From: an uncultured Thiodictyon sp.
GTDB lineage: Bacteria > Pseudomonadota > Gammaproteobacteria > Chromatiales > Chromatiaceae
DNA length: 43,385 nt
NCBI GenBank assembly: GCA_903837595.1
Contig: CAILVI010000323.1
Span: forward strand, 1 to 43,385
Direction of reading: 5' to 3'
The position numbers and the translations under genes are program-made. The notes under the pieces were generated by a model, which saw only the letters and a program-made list of their open reading frames with translations, had not been told where the DNA came from and searched no databases. Positions 1 to 7,915 of the stretch are shown in pieces (positions within the stretch are counted from its first letter, which is position 1; each line of letters opens with the position of its first letter).

Positions 1-1
1 A

Positions 2-238
2 TGGAAAAGAACCAGCGCGATACCGAAACTTGATGGGCCACAATGCCCAACGCACCTTCTGTTCGTTCACTTGCATGACGACTACTCTATCGATCGAATC
101 TGGCTTTTTCCTTGGCCAGATCTGGCAGCGAAGGAGCGATTCAAGAGCCACACCGTCCGCGGCTCACACCGTTCGTTCATCTTCACGCTCGACGAGAAGA
201 AAGACAAGGCTCATGTCGTCTACGGGGCGGACGGCTGA
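2..238 (+). CDS. C-terminal part of a hypothetical protein, cut by the window edge
   Basis: An open frame without a start runs in from the left edge and ends at TGA 236-238, giving 78 residues. The translation is rich in aromatic and charged residues (for example HLHDDYSIDRIWLFPW and SFIFTLDEKKDKAHVVYG), which looks like real protein rather than a shadow frame. I do not recognise a family. It is read in the same direction as the toxin-antitoxin genes downstream and ends 133 bases before the first of them. The ATG at position 1 is in another frame and gives only ten codons. Confidence 0.5.
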   Translation, partial: WKRTSAIPKLDGPQCPTHLLFVHLHDDYSIDRIWLFPWPDLAAKERFKSHTVRGSHRSFIFTLDEKKDKAHVVYGADG

Positions 239-270
239 CCCTCGCTGAACTGGATACGCAACGGCATGCG

Positions 271-327
271 ACGAAAAGGGGTCCCGAAAAGGGTCCGAAA
301 AGGGGTCAGAACCCTTTTTCGGACTAG
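271..327. repeat. Short tandem repeat with hairpin, unit like GAAAAGGGGTC
   Basis: Three imperfect copies of a unit resembling CGAAAAGGGGTC follow each other. The last copy can fold with the following CCCTTTTTCGG into a stem of about ten pairs around the loop GTCAGAA. It lies between the unknown gene ending at 238 and the MazE-like gene at 372, so it could act as a weak terminator for the first, but the T run is inside the stem. Confidence 0.5.
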
Positions 328-371
328 GTCGCTGCTTTTTCTGCGATGATACACCCGATTGGGGGATTGCG

Positions 372-590
372 ATGACTAGCGTACAAATTGAAATGCCAGA
401 TGAGATTGCCAGCGAGTTCTATCGGCGCGCACCTCATCCGGAACGGCGGGTAGAGCTTGTCGAGCGGATTTTCCGAGAGTATTTCTCCGCCCACAGTGCA
501 GCAGAATCAGAGCTTGACATACTCAACCGGAACGCGGACGAATTAAATCGCGAAGCAGAAGATGTATTAGGCTACCAGGTGCTGCCTTGA
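372..590 (+). CDS. MazE/ParD-like antitoxin, first gene of a toxin-antitoxin pair
   Basis: A 72-residue acidic protein starting [20 protein letters not shown]. The N-terminal beta strand and following helix resemble ribbon-helix-helix antitoxins, and the C-terminal half is charged and helical, as in the toxin-wrapping tail of MazE-type antitoxins. Its stop TGA (588-590) overlaps the likely TTG start of the next gene (587-589), an overlap typical of toxin-antitoxin operons. The expected role is to neutralise the downstream MazF-like toxin and repress the operon. Family assignment rests on size, position and partner; the sequence itself is not diagnostic. Confidence 0.65.
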   Translation: MTSVQIEMPDEIASEFYRRAPHPERRVELVERIFREYFSAHSAAESELDILNRNADELNREAEDVLGYQVLP

Positions 591-1066
591 TTAGGGGCGA
601 TCTCTACCGGGTCCCGCACCCATCCGGACGCGACCCGAAAAGATTTCGCGTCTTTGCCGTGGTGAGTAGGCAAGTTCTCATTGAGTCGCGCTTTTCTACT
701 GTAATTTGTGCGCCGGTATACACATCGTTCCACGGCCTAAGCACACAGGTATTGGTCGGCGTAGAGGAAGGCCTGAAACACCCGTCCAGCATCCACTGCG
801 ACGATCTTGTGAGCTTACCAAAAGTCGTTCTTACAGACTATGTCGGGACTCTCTCAAGGCAGAAACTTCACGAACTCGCACAGGCACTTTCCGCGGCTCT
901 TGAGATCGAATTCGCCCAGCAAGCCCGCTCAATAGCGAGCGTGCGCCATTCAGGGTTCGTACTATCCGATAGGTTCGTCGTGGGCGCGCGTCGCTTTAGG
1001 GCGGTAGGTTGGGGTGAGGGACGAACCCCAACATACCCAGTTGATGCCATTACGGAAGCCAGGTAA
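587..1066 (+). CDS. MazF/PemK-like toxin with a repeat-derived C-terminal extension
   Basis: The N-terminal part (starting [20 protein letters not shown] and continuing [31 protein letters not shown]) follows the MazF/PemK fold: a GDLY-type first strand, the R-PVV-like strand and the D-x-x-x-L-x-K segment. MazF toxins are sequence-specific endoribonucleases. The start is TTG at 587, overlapping the antitoxin stop by three bases. The protein is 159 residues, while MazF proteins usually have about 105-120; the last 40 or so residues include a stretch encoded by a palindromic repeat (1008-1032). The extension is therefore probably not native, and whether the toxin is active is unclear. Confidence 0.7.
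   Translation: MIRGDLYRVPHPSGRDPKRFRVFAVVSRQVLIESRFSTVICAPVYTSFHGLSTQVLVGVEEGLKHPSSIHCDDLVSLPKVVLTDYVGTLSRQKLHELAQALSAALEIEFAQQARSIASVRHSGFVLSDRFVVGARRFRAVGWGEGRTPTYPVDAITEAR
1008..1032. repeat. Palindromic repeat, GTTGGGGT stem with GAGGGACGA loop
   Basis: An eight-base arm GTTGGGGT, a nine-base loop GAGGGACGA and the complementary arm ACCCCAAC. A related copy lies at 43219-43243 with arms GGTGCGGT/ACCGCACC and loop GAGGAACGA. The two copies differ at two paired positions, both with compensating changes, so the hairpin itself seems to be conserved. This copy is within the 3' end of the MazF-like frame. Confidence 0.75.
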
Positions 1067-1292
1067 CGTATTGAAAAATTTGCAGCCTTATCTGATTGAG
1101 ACGTTCTGGAGCGAGGGCGACCAGGCTTATCTTTGTACCGCACCGGATTTGCCGTGGTCCAGCGCAGCAGGTGATACGCCTTTAGACGCAATCCGCGAAA
1201 TGCAGGATGCCATGGATTCCTGGCTGCAAGCCTGCTCCAATATGGGCCGACAGTTACCGCTGCCTTTAGCACTGCCTCAGAAAGCGGCCTGA
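1044..1292 (+). CDS. HicB-like antitoxin, no HicA partner seen
   Basis: An 82-residue protein. The segment [20 protein letters not shown] resembles the partially degraded RNase H fold of HicB antitoxins (a strand, then D-x-x-Y-x-x-x-x-PDLP-like loop), followed by [19 protein letters not shown], the usual HicB helix. ATG 1044 is the chosen start; TTG 1071, which would give a protein beginning [10 protein letters not shown], is an alternative and may be the native one. It overlaps the 3' end of the MazF-like frame by 23 bases. I see no hicA toxin gene on either side, so this is an orphan antitoxin or the remains of a pair. Confidence 0.65.
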   Translation: MPLRKPGNVLKNLQPYLIETFWSEGDQAYLCTAPDLPWSSAAGDTPLDAIREMQDAMDSWLQACSNMGRQLPLPLALPQKAA

Positions 1293-1299
1293 TCAGCGA

Positions 1300-1704
1300 A
1301 TGGGCTCAGCTATGCGGGTAGCTCGGTGGCTGCTGGTTTTGCCTTCCGGCGTAGCGGGTTGGTATCTCGGCCTGTTGATTGGACTGCTGATCTACGAGGC
1401 TGGCGAGAAGACTTGCCCGATCGGATACGTGGTGTCGGGTATGTGCTATGCGCCTTGGTCTCATTTGCTCCATCTCTTCGCGTTTGCGGTTGGGTCGGGG
1501 GTGGCCGGTGCTTTGGTTGTTGCCCTTCCCGCGCTCGTTGCGCCGATGCGGGCGTTCAACATTGCACTCACGGCGTTCGCTATTGGGGTTGTCGCAGGAA
1601 CCTACATGCTCGTACAAACTGGCGCGTGGCTACTTTATGTATCAGCACTTGTCTGCGGCGGCATCTCCTGCTGGGCGTTCAAGAATCGCCGTCCTAACAC
1701 TTAG
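1300..1704 (+). CDS. Small integral membrane protein, function unknown
   Basis: A protein of 134 residues with four hydrophobic segments at about 8-30, 49-70, 73-92 and 95-125, the loops being short. A pair of cysteines (CPIGYVVSGMC) lies between the first two segments. The start is ATG 1300 or ATG 1312 (MRVARWLL). It begins seven bases after the HicB-like stop and is followed 49 bases later by the ADP-ribosylglycohydrolase. I do not recognise the family, and nothing in the context fixes a role. Confidence 0.55.
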   Translation: MGSAMRVARWLLVLPSGVAGWYLGLLIGLLIYEAGEKTCPIGYVVSGMCYAPWSHLLHLFAFAVGSGVAGALVVALPALVAPMRAFNIALTAFAIGVVAGTYMLVQTGAWLLYVSALVCGGISCWAFKNRRPNT

Positions 1705-1753
1705 CCGTTACACGTGGCCGCCGCTGACAGGCTCACATTCCCAGCAGCATCAA

Positions 1754-2671
1754 ATGAACGCCTCGGTCGATCAATATCAAGGTTGCATTCTTGGGCTGGC
1801 GTTGGGGGATGCGATTGGCGCGCCATTTGAAGGTGGCCTGATAGAGCGATCGCTTTGGAAACTCATCGGCAGGGTGCGCGACCATTCGCCAAGATGGACG
1901 GATGACACTCAAATGTCGCTCGATGTTGCGAATGTATTGCTACGGTACCGAGAGATTGACCAGGACAGGTTGGCTGAAGTATTTGCCGGCAGCTATGCTT
2001 GGAGCAGGGGTTATGGTCCGGGCACGGCCAGACAGCTGAAGCTGATCAAAAGCGGAGTTCACTGGCGCGAGGCGCGCATCAGGATTTTCAAGGACGGCTC
2101 GTTTGGCAATGGCGCCGCGATGCGAAGCGCGCCGGTATCACTCTTTTTCTACAATGACTTTGAGCGACTGGTTGCAGAAACAAAGAAAGCGGCGGAAATC
2201 ACTCACTCGCATCCGCTGGCAATTCAAGGGGCGTTGGCAATTTCGATAGCGGTTCATTTTGCTCTTCAGAGTCGAGACTGTCCGGAAATGTGGCGTTTGT
2301 TGCAGGAGCACTGCGCTTCTCCTGTTTTCTTGAGGAAGATAGGGCTTGCAAGAGGTTGGATAGATAGCAAGTCGGAAATAGCAAGAGGAGCGGTTGCAAA
2401 GGTATTGGGAAATGGGATGACCGCACAGGATTCCGTGGTGACGGCAATTTACGCAGCCACCAGGTTCATGGGTTCCAGCTTCGGCGAGATGATGGGGTTT
2501 ATTATTTCACTTGGCGGTGATGTTGATACGATTGGGGCAATGGCAGGGGCTATCTGGGGTGCGGCCAATGGCTCAGTGACATTGGAGAATCTTCCAATCG
2601 AAGAAAAGGATCGATTAAAACGGGTTGCAATAGACCTTTATAGGAAACGCTTGGCCCCTTGTTTTATCTGA
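1754..2671 (+). CDS. ADP-ribosylglycohydrolase family protein (DraG-like)
   Basis: A 305-residue protein with the hallmarks of the ADP-ribosylglycohydrolase family: GLALGDAIGAPFEGG near the N-terminus, WTDDTQMSL (residues about 52-60) with the metal-binding T-D-D, GNGAAMRSAPV, THSHPLAIQGA and, near the C-terminus, GGDVDTIGAMAGAIWGA with the second metal-binding D-x-D-T. Such enzymes remove ADP-ribose from proteins, nucleic acids or small molecules using two Mg ions. The start ATG 1754 is chosen because the conserved region begins just after it; no clear ribosome site is seen. The gene is A/T-richer than the genes further right, which fits acquisition with the neighbouring toxin-antitoxin genes. 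Confidence 0.9.
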   Translation: MNASVDQYQGCILGLALGDAIGAPFEGGLIERSLWKLIGRVRDHSPRWTDDTQMSLDVANVLLRYREIDQDRLAEVFAGSYAWSRGYGPGTARQLKLIKSGVHWREARIRIFKDGSFGNGAAMRSAPVSLFFYNDFERLVAETKKAAEITHSHPLAIQGALAISIAVHFALQSRDCPEMWRLLQEHCASPVFLRKIGLARGWIDSKSEIARGAVAKVLGNGMTAQDSVVTAIYAATRFMGSSFGEMMGFIISLGGDVDTIGAMAGAIWGAANGSVTLENLPIEEKDRLKRVAIDLYRKRLAPCFI

Positions 2672-2689
2672 ACGTCGCAAATCTGGCTT

Positions 2690-2989
2690 GCCTGACGGCT
2701 TTGATCGTCGTCCCGGCCACTGGCGGTCGAGGCTTTACCGTGAAAGTCGCGCCGGGAGCGCGCTTCGCTTCTCCCTCCCCTATTGGGGGAGGGCCGGGGA
2801 GGGGAACGGCCAAGGCGCCCGCCACTTTCATCTTTCGGGGTGGTGCGGACGCCATGGTCGTTAGCCGGTCCGGCGTGTAGGCGCCGCTGATTTCTCTTGG
2901 ATGGGTCGGAAACCGCCACCGGCTAGAGCCTCGACCGGTTGGGGGCGGGACGTCGCTGGCCGGAACGATGAGCAAGCCCGGCCTGACGG
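2690..2989. repeat. Composite MITE-like element with inverted ends and a possible 9-bp target duplication
   Basis: The left end reads CTTTGATCGTCGTCCCGGCC and the right end is its imperfect reverse complement (GGCCGGAACGATGAGCAAG at 2959-2977). Inside each end follows an arm of the type GGTCGAGGCTTTA (2725-2737; inverse at 2923-2935). The right part (2858-2943) is about 85 percent identical, in reverse, to the element at 22733-22815. An internal stretch of about 125 bases with its own hairpin (CCCTCCCC at 2773-2780 and GGGGAGGG at 2786-2793) is absent from the other copy. The nine bases GCCTGACGG occur at 2690-2698 and again at 2981-2989, directly flanking the element. No gene lies inside. 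Confidence 0.65.
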
Positions 2990-3115
2990 TGTGGCAGGTT
3001 TCTTTTCGGTCGGCGAATAGTGGCGTTCGCCGGAAAATATGTTTGTCAGTCCGGAAAACCAGAGGGATGGACTGGTCTTGATCGCAGTGCGGGCCATCGG
3101 CGCACGCGGCGCCCA

Positions 3116-3159
3116 GCGCCTGCCACAGGCGTGACACCGCTTGAGCGGTGTCACGAGGG
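3116..3159. repeat. Hairpin repeat GTGACACCGC, copy 1
   Basis: A 10-bp perfect stem (GTGACACCGC/GCGGTGTCAC) with loop TTGA occupies 3131-3154, preceded by GCGCCTGCCACAGGC, itself a small palindrome. Nearly the same 44 bases occur at 14468-14511. It lies upstream of the aldehyde dehydrogenase start and could affect its mRNA leader. Confidence 0.75.
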
Positions 3160-3196
3160 TAGAGGGTTTATTATCTTTCTTTGGGGACATCAAGCC

Positions 3197-4597
3197 ATGA
3201 TACCAAATGCCGGCGCTCACTCATCGGACGCTATGACGTTCACGACCGTCAATCCCGCTACCGGTGAAGTGCTTCAGCTCTATGCGGGCTGGGACAGCGA
3301 CAGGTTGGAGTCCGCATTAGCAGGACTCTCGCTGGCTCAGGCCAACTGGTCCGGCGTGTCTCTTGGGGATCGCGCGGCCTGCTTGCGCAGGCTTGCCGAC
3401 GGATTGCGGGCGCAGCGCGATGGCCACGCCTGTTTGATGACGCTGGAAATGGGTAAGCTCATCGCCGAGTCTCGGGGAGAAATCGACCGCTGCGCGCGGG
3501 TCTGTGACTATTTTGCCGACCATGGCGCGCAATTCCTCGCCGATGAAGCCATCGACACTGAAGCGGCTGCAAGCTACGTGACACATGAGCCGCTGGGCAC
3601 CATCCTTGCGATCATGCCGTGGAATTTCCCGTTCTGGCAGGTCTTCCGTGCGGCCGTGCCGATTTTGCTGGCGGGCAACACGGTACTGGTCAAGCATGCC
3701 CCGTCGGTGATGGGCTGCGCCTTGGCGATTGAGCGTCTATTTCACGGCGCGGGTTTCCCGGCAGGGGCCTACCAGAATCTGCCGATCGGGGTGGATGCCG
3801 TCCCCGCATTGCTGGCGGACCCACGCATCCAGGGCGTGACCTTGACCGGCAGTGTCCGCGCCGGCCGGGCGGTGGCGCAACTGGCCGGGGCCAATCTGAA
3901 AAAGGCGGTGTTCGAATTGGGCGGCTCGGACCCCTTTATCGTCTTGGAGGATGCCGATCTGGCAGCGACAGTGGAAAAGGCGGTTGCCGCCCGCTTCCTC
4001 AATGCCGGACAAAGCTGCATCTCGGCCAAGCGCTTTATCGTCGTCGATACCATTGCCGATGCCTTTGTGGAGCTGCTGTTGGGGCGGATTGAGACCTTAC
4101 GGCATGGCGATCCACAGGATGCGGCCACCCGCCTGGCCCCACTGGCCCGCGCGGACTTGCGCGATACCTTGCACGGCCAGGTCCAGGCCAGCCTGGACGC
4201 CGGTGCCAAGGTCCTGGCCGGATGCGCTCCCATTGCTGGACCTGGGTATTTCTATCAGGCCTCGCTATTGGATCAAGTCCGCCCCGGCATGCCCGCCTTT
4301 GATGAGGAGTTGTTCGGCCCGGTCGCGGTGGTGGTGCGGGCGCGCGACGAGGGGGAGGCGGTACAGTTGGCCAATCAGTCCCGCTTTGGCCTGGGCGGGA
4401 GCGTCTGGACTCCAAACCGCGCCCGCGGTGAACGCATCGTCCGGGAATTGCAGTGCGGCGTGGCGTTCGTCAACGCGATGGTGCAAAGCGATCCCCGTCT
4501 GCCGTTCGGCGGCTGCAAGGAGTCAGGCTTGGGGCGCGAATTGTCTCGCCATGGTATTTTGGAATTCACCAATACCAAGACGGTGTGGATCAGCTAG
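3197..4597 (+). CDS. NAD(P)-dependent succinate-semialdehyde dehydrogenase (Sad/GabD-like)
   Basis: A 466-residue aldehyde dehydrogenase. Family landmarks: NPATGE near the start, the cofactor-loop motif MPWNFPFWQ, LTGSVRAG, the general-base glutamate in FELGGSDPF (about residue 240) and the catalytic cysteine in NAGQSCISAKR (about 274), then EELFGPV and PFGGCKESGLGRE. The overall pattern, including KHAPSVMGCA and ending TNTKTVWIS, is close to the E. coli Sad/YneI type, which oxidises succinate semialdehyde to succinate. ATG 3197 has a GGGG stretch ten bases upstream; ATG 3233 (MTFTTVNPATGE) is a plausible alternative. It stands alone, converging with the kinase gene on its right. Confidence 0.9.
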   Translation: MIPNAGAHSSDAMTFTTVNPATGEVLQLYAGWDSDRLESALAGLSLAQANWSGVSLGDRAACLRRLADGLRAQRDGHACLMTLEMGKLIAESRGEIDRCARVCDYFADHGAQFLADEAIDTEAAASYVTHEPLGTILAIMPWNFPFWQVFRAAVPILLAGNTVLVKHAPSVMGCALAIERLFHGAGFPAGAYQNLPIGVDAVPALLADPRIQGVTLTGSVRAGRAVAQLAGANLKKAVFELGGSDPFIVLEDADLAATVEKAVAARFLNAGQSCISAKRFIVVDTIADAFVELLLGRIETLRHGDPQDAATRLAPLARADLRDTLHGQVQASLDAGAKVLAGCAPIAGPGYFYQASLLDQVRPGMPAFDEELFGPVAVVVRARDEGEAVQLANQSRFGLGGSVWTPNRARGERIVRELQCGVAFVNAMVQSDPRLPFGGCKESGLGRELSRHGILEFTNTKTVWIS

Positions 4598-4651
4598 CGG
4601 GAGCGGTATAACGCAATACTGCCTGTTCGCGTGACGAGAGCGGTTTGCTAC

Positions 4652-5977
4652 CTAATGTGTTGGCTCGCCGATGTCAGTCGGCACGCTCACCCAGGCCGCC
4701 AAGCCACCGCCGCGACAGTTCTCCAACCAGACCTGCCAGCCGTTCGCCTGAGCCAGTTGGCGCACAATGGCCAGCCCCAGCCCAGTGCCTCCGGTGGCCG
4801 GGCTGCGGGAGGCATCCACCCGGTGGAAGGGGCGGAACACCGCCTCGATCTGGTCCTGCGGGATGCCCGGCCCCCGGTCGATGACGCCGATGAGGCAGGC
4901 GCCGTCGCGAGACTTCGCGCGCAGTTCGATCGGTCCATCGCCGGCGTAACGTTGGGCATTGGCCAGGAGGTTGCCGAGCACCCGCCGCAGTGCCGCGGGC
5001 GGGGCGCTGATCCGCAGGTCTGGACACTTCACCGCGACCTCGGCCCCGGCCTCCCAGGCGTGGCCGGCCAGGGTCTCCAGCAGGCTGCCCAGGTCCACCG
5101 GCACCGCGGCCTCGCCGTCCAGGCCGCGGGCCAGCTCAAGCACATCCCCCACCAGGTGGTTCATCTCCTCAACATCGGTTTCCAGCCGCTCGATCCAGGT
5201 CGGGTCGGGGCGGCGCTCCATCATCTCGAGCGCGAGGCGCATCCGTGCCAGCGGGGTGCGCAGGTCGTGCGACAGACCCGCCAGCAGGGTGGTGCGTGCC
5301 TCCAGCAGGTCGTGGACCTGACGGGCCAACTGGTTGAAGCGACGGGCCAGGGCGGCCAGCTCGCGTGGTCCGGTCTCGGGTAGAAGTCCCGGGGTCGCGC
5401 CCCGGCCGAGGACGGCCGCGGCGGCAGAGAGACCCTTGAGCGGTGCCACCGTGCTGCGGCCGAGCCACCAGGCGGCAAGCCCTGCCAGGATGAGCGCGGC
5501 GGACAGGGTCAGCAGTGCGGCGGCCAACGGCTGGGGGCCGACGCGGCTGCGCGGAAATCCCAACCACAGGGTCCGCCCGCCCACCGGCAGACCGGCCCAC
5601 AACCAGGGCTCCGCACCGGCCTCGACGGTCGCCAAGCCCAAGGGTTTCCCGGTGCGTTGCGCCAGTTGCGTCTCCAGTTCCCGCACATAGATGCCGTGCC
5701 AGGCGGTCTGCGTGGCCCCCGCCGGTGGCGCTGCAGCCAGCGTCAGCCCATGGGCGGTCGCGAGCTCCCGCTCGAAGGCCGGGCGGGTGTCCGGCGGCAG
5801 TTCGCCCCAGGTCTGGGCGGCGAGCACCATGAGTCCGGCCAGATCGCTGGTCGCCCGCTTGGCCAGGGGTTGCATGAGCAGAAAGACCACCGCAGCCGTC
5901 GTCAGCACAGTGAACAGGACGAAGATCAGGGCGAGCCGCAGCGCGTTTTGCTGGCGCAGGCTTAAGGTCCAGGACAT
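4652..5977 (-). CDS. Sensor histidine kinase, EnvZ-like
   Basis: A 441-residue membrane kinase: transmembrane segment at about 14-36, a periplasmic sensor of about 110 residues, a second transmembrane segment at about 151-172, a HAMP linker, the dimerisation domain with the phosphoacceptor in GLSHDLRTPLARMRLA (His about 237), and an ATPase domain with N box LGNLLANAQRY, G1 DRGPGIP and G2 GGTGLGLAIVRQLA. The H-box and layout match the EnvZ/RstB group, which responds to envelope or ionic conditions. It is preceded 11 bases upstream by the response regulator gene, so the two form an operon on the minus strand. The signal cannot be read from the sequence. Confidence 0.92.
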   Translation of the reverse strand: MSWTLSLRQQNALRLALIFVLFTVLTTAAVVFLLMQPLAKRATSDLAGLMVLAAQTWGELPPDTRPAFERELATAHGLTLAAAPPAGATQTAWHGIYVRELETQLAQRTGKPLGLATVEAGAEPWLWAGLPVGGRTLWLGFPRSRVGPQPLAAALLTLSAALILAGLAAWWLGRSTVAPLKGLSAAAAVLGRGATPGLLPETGPRELAALARRFNQLARQVHDLLEARTTLLAGLSHDLRTPLARMRLALEMMERRPDPTWIERLETDVEEMNHLVGDVLELARGLDGEAAVPVDLGSLLETLAGHAWEAGAEVAVKCPDLRISAPPAALRRVLGNLLANAQRYAGDGPIELRAKSRDGACLIGVIDRGPGIPQDQIEAVFRPFHRVDASRSPATGGTGLGLAIVRQLAQANGWQVWLENCRGGGLAAWVSVPTDIGEPTH

Positions 5978-5988
5978 TACGGCCGGCC

Positions 5989-6696
5989 CTAGGAGTCGGC
6001 GCCGCGCGGATTGAACAGATAGCCGGCGCCGCGCACGGTGCGGACATAGACCGGGTTGGCGGGGTCGGGCTCGATCTTGCGCCGCAGGCGCGCCACCCGG
6101 ATGTCCACGGTGCGGTCATAGGGGTCGCGCTCATAGCCCTTGAGGAGATCCAGCAGCAGGTCGCGGGACAGCACCCGGTTGGGCCGCTCGATGAAGACCT
6201 TGAGCAGGTCGTATTCGGCGCCGGACAGGCCCAGGTCCTGATCGGCACGCAGCAGCCGGCGGGCCGCCCGGTCGAGCCGATAGGGGCCGAAGCGCTCGCC
6301 CTCCGGCTCCGGTGCCGGCCCCATGCCCTGCGACCGCCGTAACAGTGCGCGCAGGCGGGCCAGCAGCTCCCGCGGGCTGAAGGGCTTGGCCAGGTAGTCG
6401 TCGGCGCCCAGTTCAAGACCGACCACCCGGTCGATCTCCTCGCCGCGGGCCGACAGCATCAGGATCGGCACGGCAGAGTGTGTCCGCAGCTCGCGGGTGA
6501 GGGCCAGGCCGTCCTCGTTGGGCAGCATCAGGTCCAGGACGATGGCGTCCGGCATGGCCAGTTGCATGGCGCGGCGCATTGCGTCCCCGTCGCCGGCCAG
6601 GTCCACGGCAAAGCCGGTATCGGTGAGATAGGCGCACAGCAAGTCCCGCAGTGCGGGATCATCGTCAACCACCAGGATGCGGGCAGCGGGGGTCAT
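5989..6696 (-). CDS. OmpR-family response regulator
   Basis: A 235-residue protein with a receiver domain (RILVVDDDPALRD, phosphoacceptor Asp55 in VLDLMLPNEDG, conserved Lys in YLAKPF) and a C-terminal winged-helix DNA-binding domain (LSGAEYDLLKVF, VDIRVARLRRKIE, VRTVRGAGYLF). It starts at ATG 6696 and is followed at 11 bases by its cognate kinase. It should be phosphorylated by that kinase and bind direct repeats in target promoters. Confidence 0.94.
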   Translation of the reverse strand: MTPAARILVVDDDPALRDLLCAYLTDTGFAVDLAGDGDAMRRAMQLAMPDAIVLDLMLPNEDGLALTRELRTHSAVPILMLSARGEEIDRVVGLELGADDYLAKPFSPRELLARLRALLRRSQGMGPAPEPEGERFGPYRLDRAARRLLRADQDLGLSGAEYDLLKVFIERPNRVLSRDLLLDLLKGYERDPYDRTVDIRVARLRRKIEPDPANPVYVRTVRGAGYLFNPRGADS

Positions 6697-6771
6697 GCCG
6701 TCATCTTAGCCGAGATTGAGACGGGACGACCGGGCACTGCCGGGTCTACGGCAGTGCAAGGGATTGCCGGC

Positions 6772-7848
6772 TCAAGACTCCAGCGCCGGATAGTCGGTGT
6801 AGCCCTGGGCGCCCGGTGTGTAAAAGGTTGCCATGTCGGGGGCGTTCAACGCCGCCCCGGCGCGCAGCCGTTCAACCAAGTCCGGATTGGCCAGGAAGGG
6901 ACGGCCGAAGGCGATGAGGTCGGCCCGGTGTTCGGCAAGCGCCGCCTCCGCGGTGGCCCGATCGAAACCGCCGGCCAGGATGAAGGGGCCGTCGAAGCGG
7001 CTGCGCAGTTGCACCTTCAGTTCCTCCGGCACGGGCGGGGTACCCATCGACGCGTGGTCGGGGATATGCAGGTAGAGCAGCCCGAGTGGCGACAGTGCCT
7101 GGCACAACGCGACGTACTGATCTTCGACGTCCGCAAAGGCCCCGGTGCCGTTCAAGACCCCGTAGGGCGAGAGGCGGATGCCGACCTTGTCCGCGTCGAT
7201 CGCCGCCGCCACCGCCTGCACCACCTCAATCGCGAACCGGTTGCGACCCTCGATGCTGCCCCCGTAACCATCGGTGCGCTGATTCACGTTGGGGTTGAGG
7301 AATTGCTCGATCAGGTAACCGTTCGCCCCGTGCAGTTCCACGCCATCGAACCCGGCATCCATCGCGAGCCCCGCCGAGTGGGCGAACTCCGCCACGGCCT
7401 GCGCAATATCGGCCTCGGTCATCGCCCGGGTGGGGCTAAAGGGTTGCAGGCCCAGCACGTCGGTGTACATCTCCCCCGGGCAGACACCGGCGACGGGACC
7501 CAGTACCTGCGCGCCCGCGGGTAGATTCGCCACATGGGCGACGCGCCCGGTATGGCACAACTGCATGACGATCTTCCCGCCCTTGGCATGCACCGCGTCG
7601 GTGGTCAGCTGCCAGCCGCGGACATGCTCGGCCGTGTAAAGCCCCGGGATGCGGGGATAGCCGAGCCCGTTGGGCGAGGGCGAGGTCGCCTCGGTGATGA
7701 TCAGACCGGCCGAGGCGCGCTGGGCGTAGTGTTCCGCCATCAGTGCGTTTGGGGTATTGGCGTCAATGGCGCGACTGCGCGTCATCGGCGCCATGACAAT
7801 GCGGTTGTGCAGTTGCAGTGAGCGGATACGAACGGGTTCAAAGAGCAT
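6772..7848 (-). CDS. Old-yellow-enzyme family FMN oxidoreductase (NemA-like)
   Basis: A 358-residue TIM-barrel flavoenzyme. The start MLFEPVRIRSLQLHNRIVMA with MTRSR is typical of the family, as are the H-x-x-N pair in ELHGANGYLIEQFLNP, NQRTDGYGGS, the C-terminal flavin-phosphate loop LAGGFDRATAE and IAFGRPFLANPDL. These enzymes use NAD(P)H to reduce activated C=C bonds, nitro compounds or maleimides. ATG 7848 is chosen over longer frames because it has GGAG eight bases upstream and matches the family start. It is 67 bases downstream of the DsbA-like gene and likely co-transcribed with it, the pair probably once controlled by the LysR gene whose remnant lies at 8487. Confidence 0.9.
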   Translation of the reverse strand: MLFEPVRIRSLQLHNRIVMAPMTRSRAIDANTPNALMAEHYAQRASAGLIITEATSPSPNGLGYPRIPGLYTAEHVRGWQLTTDAVHAKGGKIVMQLCHTGRVAHVANLPAGAQVLGPVAGVCPGEMYTDVLGLQPFSPTRAMTEADIAQAVAEFAHSAGLAMDAGFDGVELHGANGYLIEQFLNPNVNQRTDGYGGSIEGRNRFAIEVVQAVAAAIDADKVGIRLSPYGVLNGTGAFADVEDQYVALCQALSPLGLLYLHIPDHASMGTPPVPEELKVQLRSRFDGPFILAGGFDRATAEAALAEHRADLIAFGRPFLANPDLVERLRAGAALNAPDMATFYTPGAQGYTDYPALES

Positions 7849-7915
7849 GGGGTTCTCCAGAAAGACGAAAGCGTTCAGAGATAATAGGGGTTTGAGGTCG
7901 TCGCGGGGCACCCGA

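Larger units (their letters stand above)
2672..3196. other. Intergenic region of 525 bases between glycohydrolase and aldehyde dehydrogenase
   Basis: No credible gene is seen. It holds the composite repeat at 2690-2989, a stretch with a small stem (GGCGAA/TTCGCC around 3014-3034) and a second repeat with the GTGACACCGC hairpin at 3116-3159. Short open frames on the minus strand here only translate the repeats. Confidence 0.6.

Noticed and set aside
2861-3220. Minus-strand frame of 119 codons before the dehydrogenase
   Set aside because: It translates the inverted repeats and the GTGACACCGC hairpin; a similar peptide (TPLQRCHAC) appears from the other hairpin copy at 14506, so it follows the repeat and not a gene.
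6696-6772. Operon from the reductase through the two-component pair
   Set aside because: The genes are on the same strand with a gap of 75 bases, but nothing in function or overlap supports co-transcription, and a separate promoter for the regulator is as likely.
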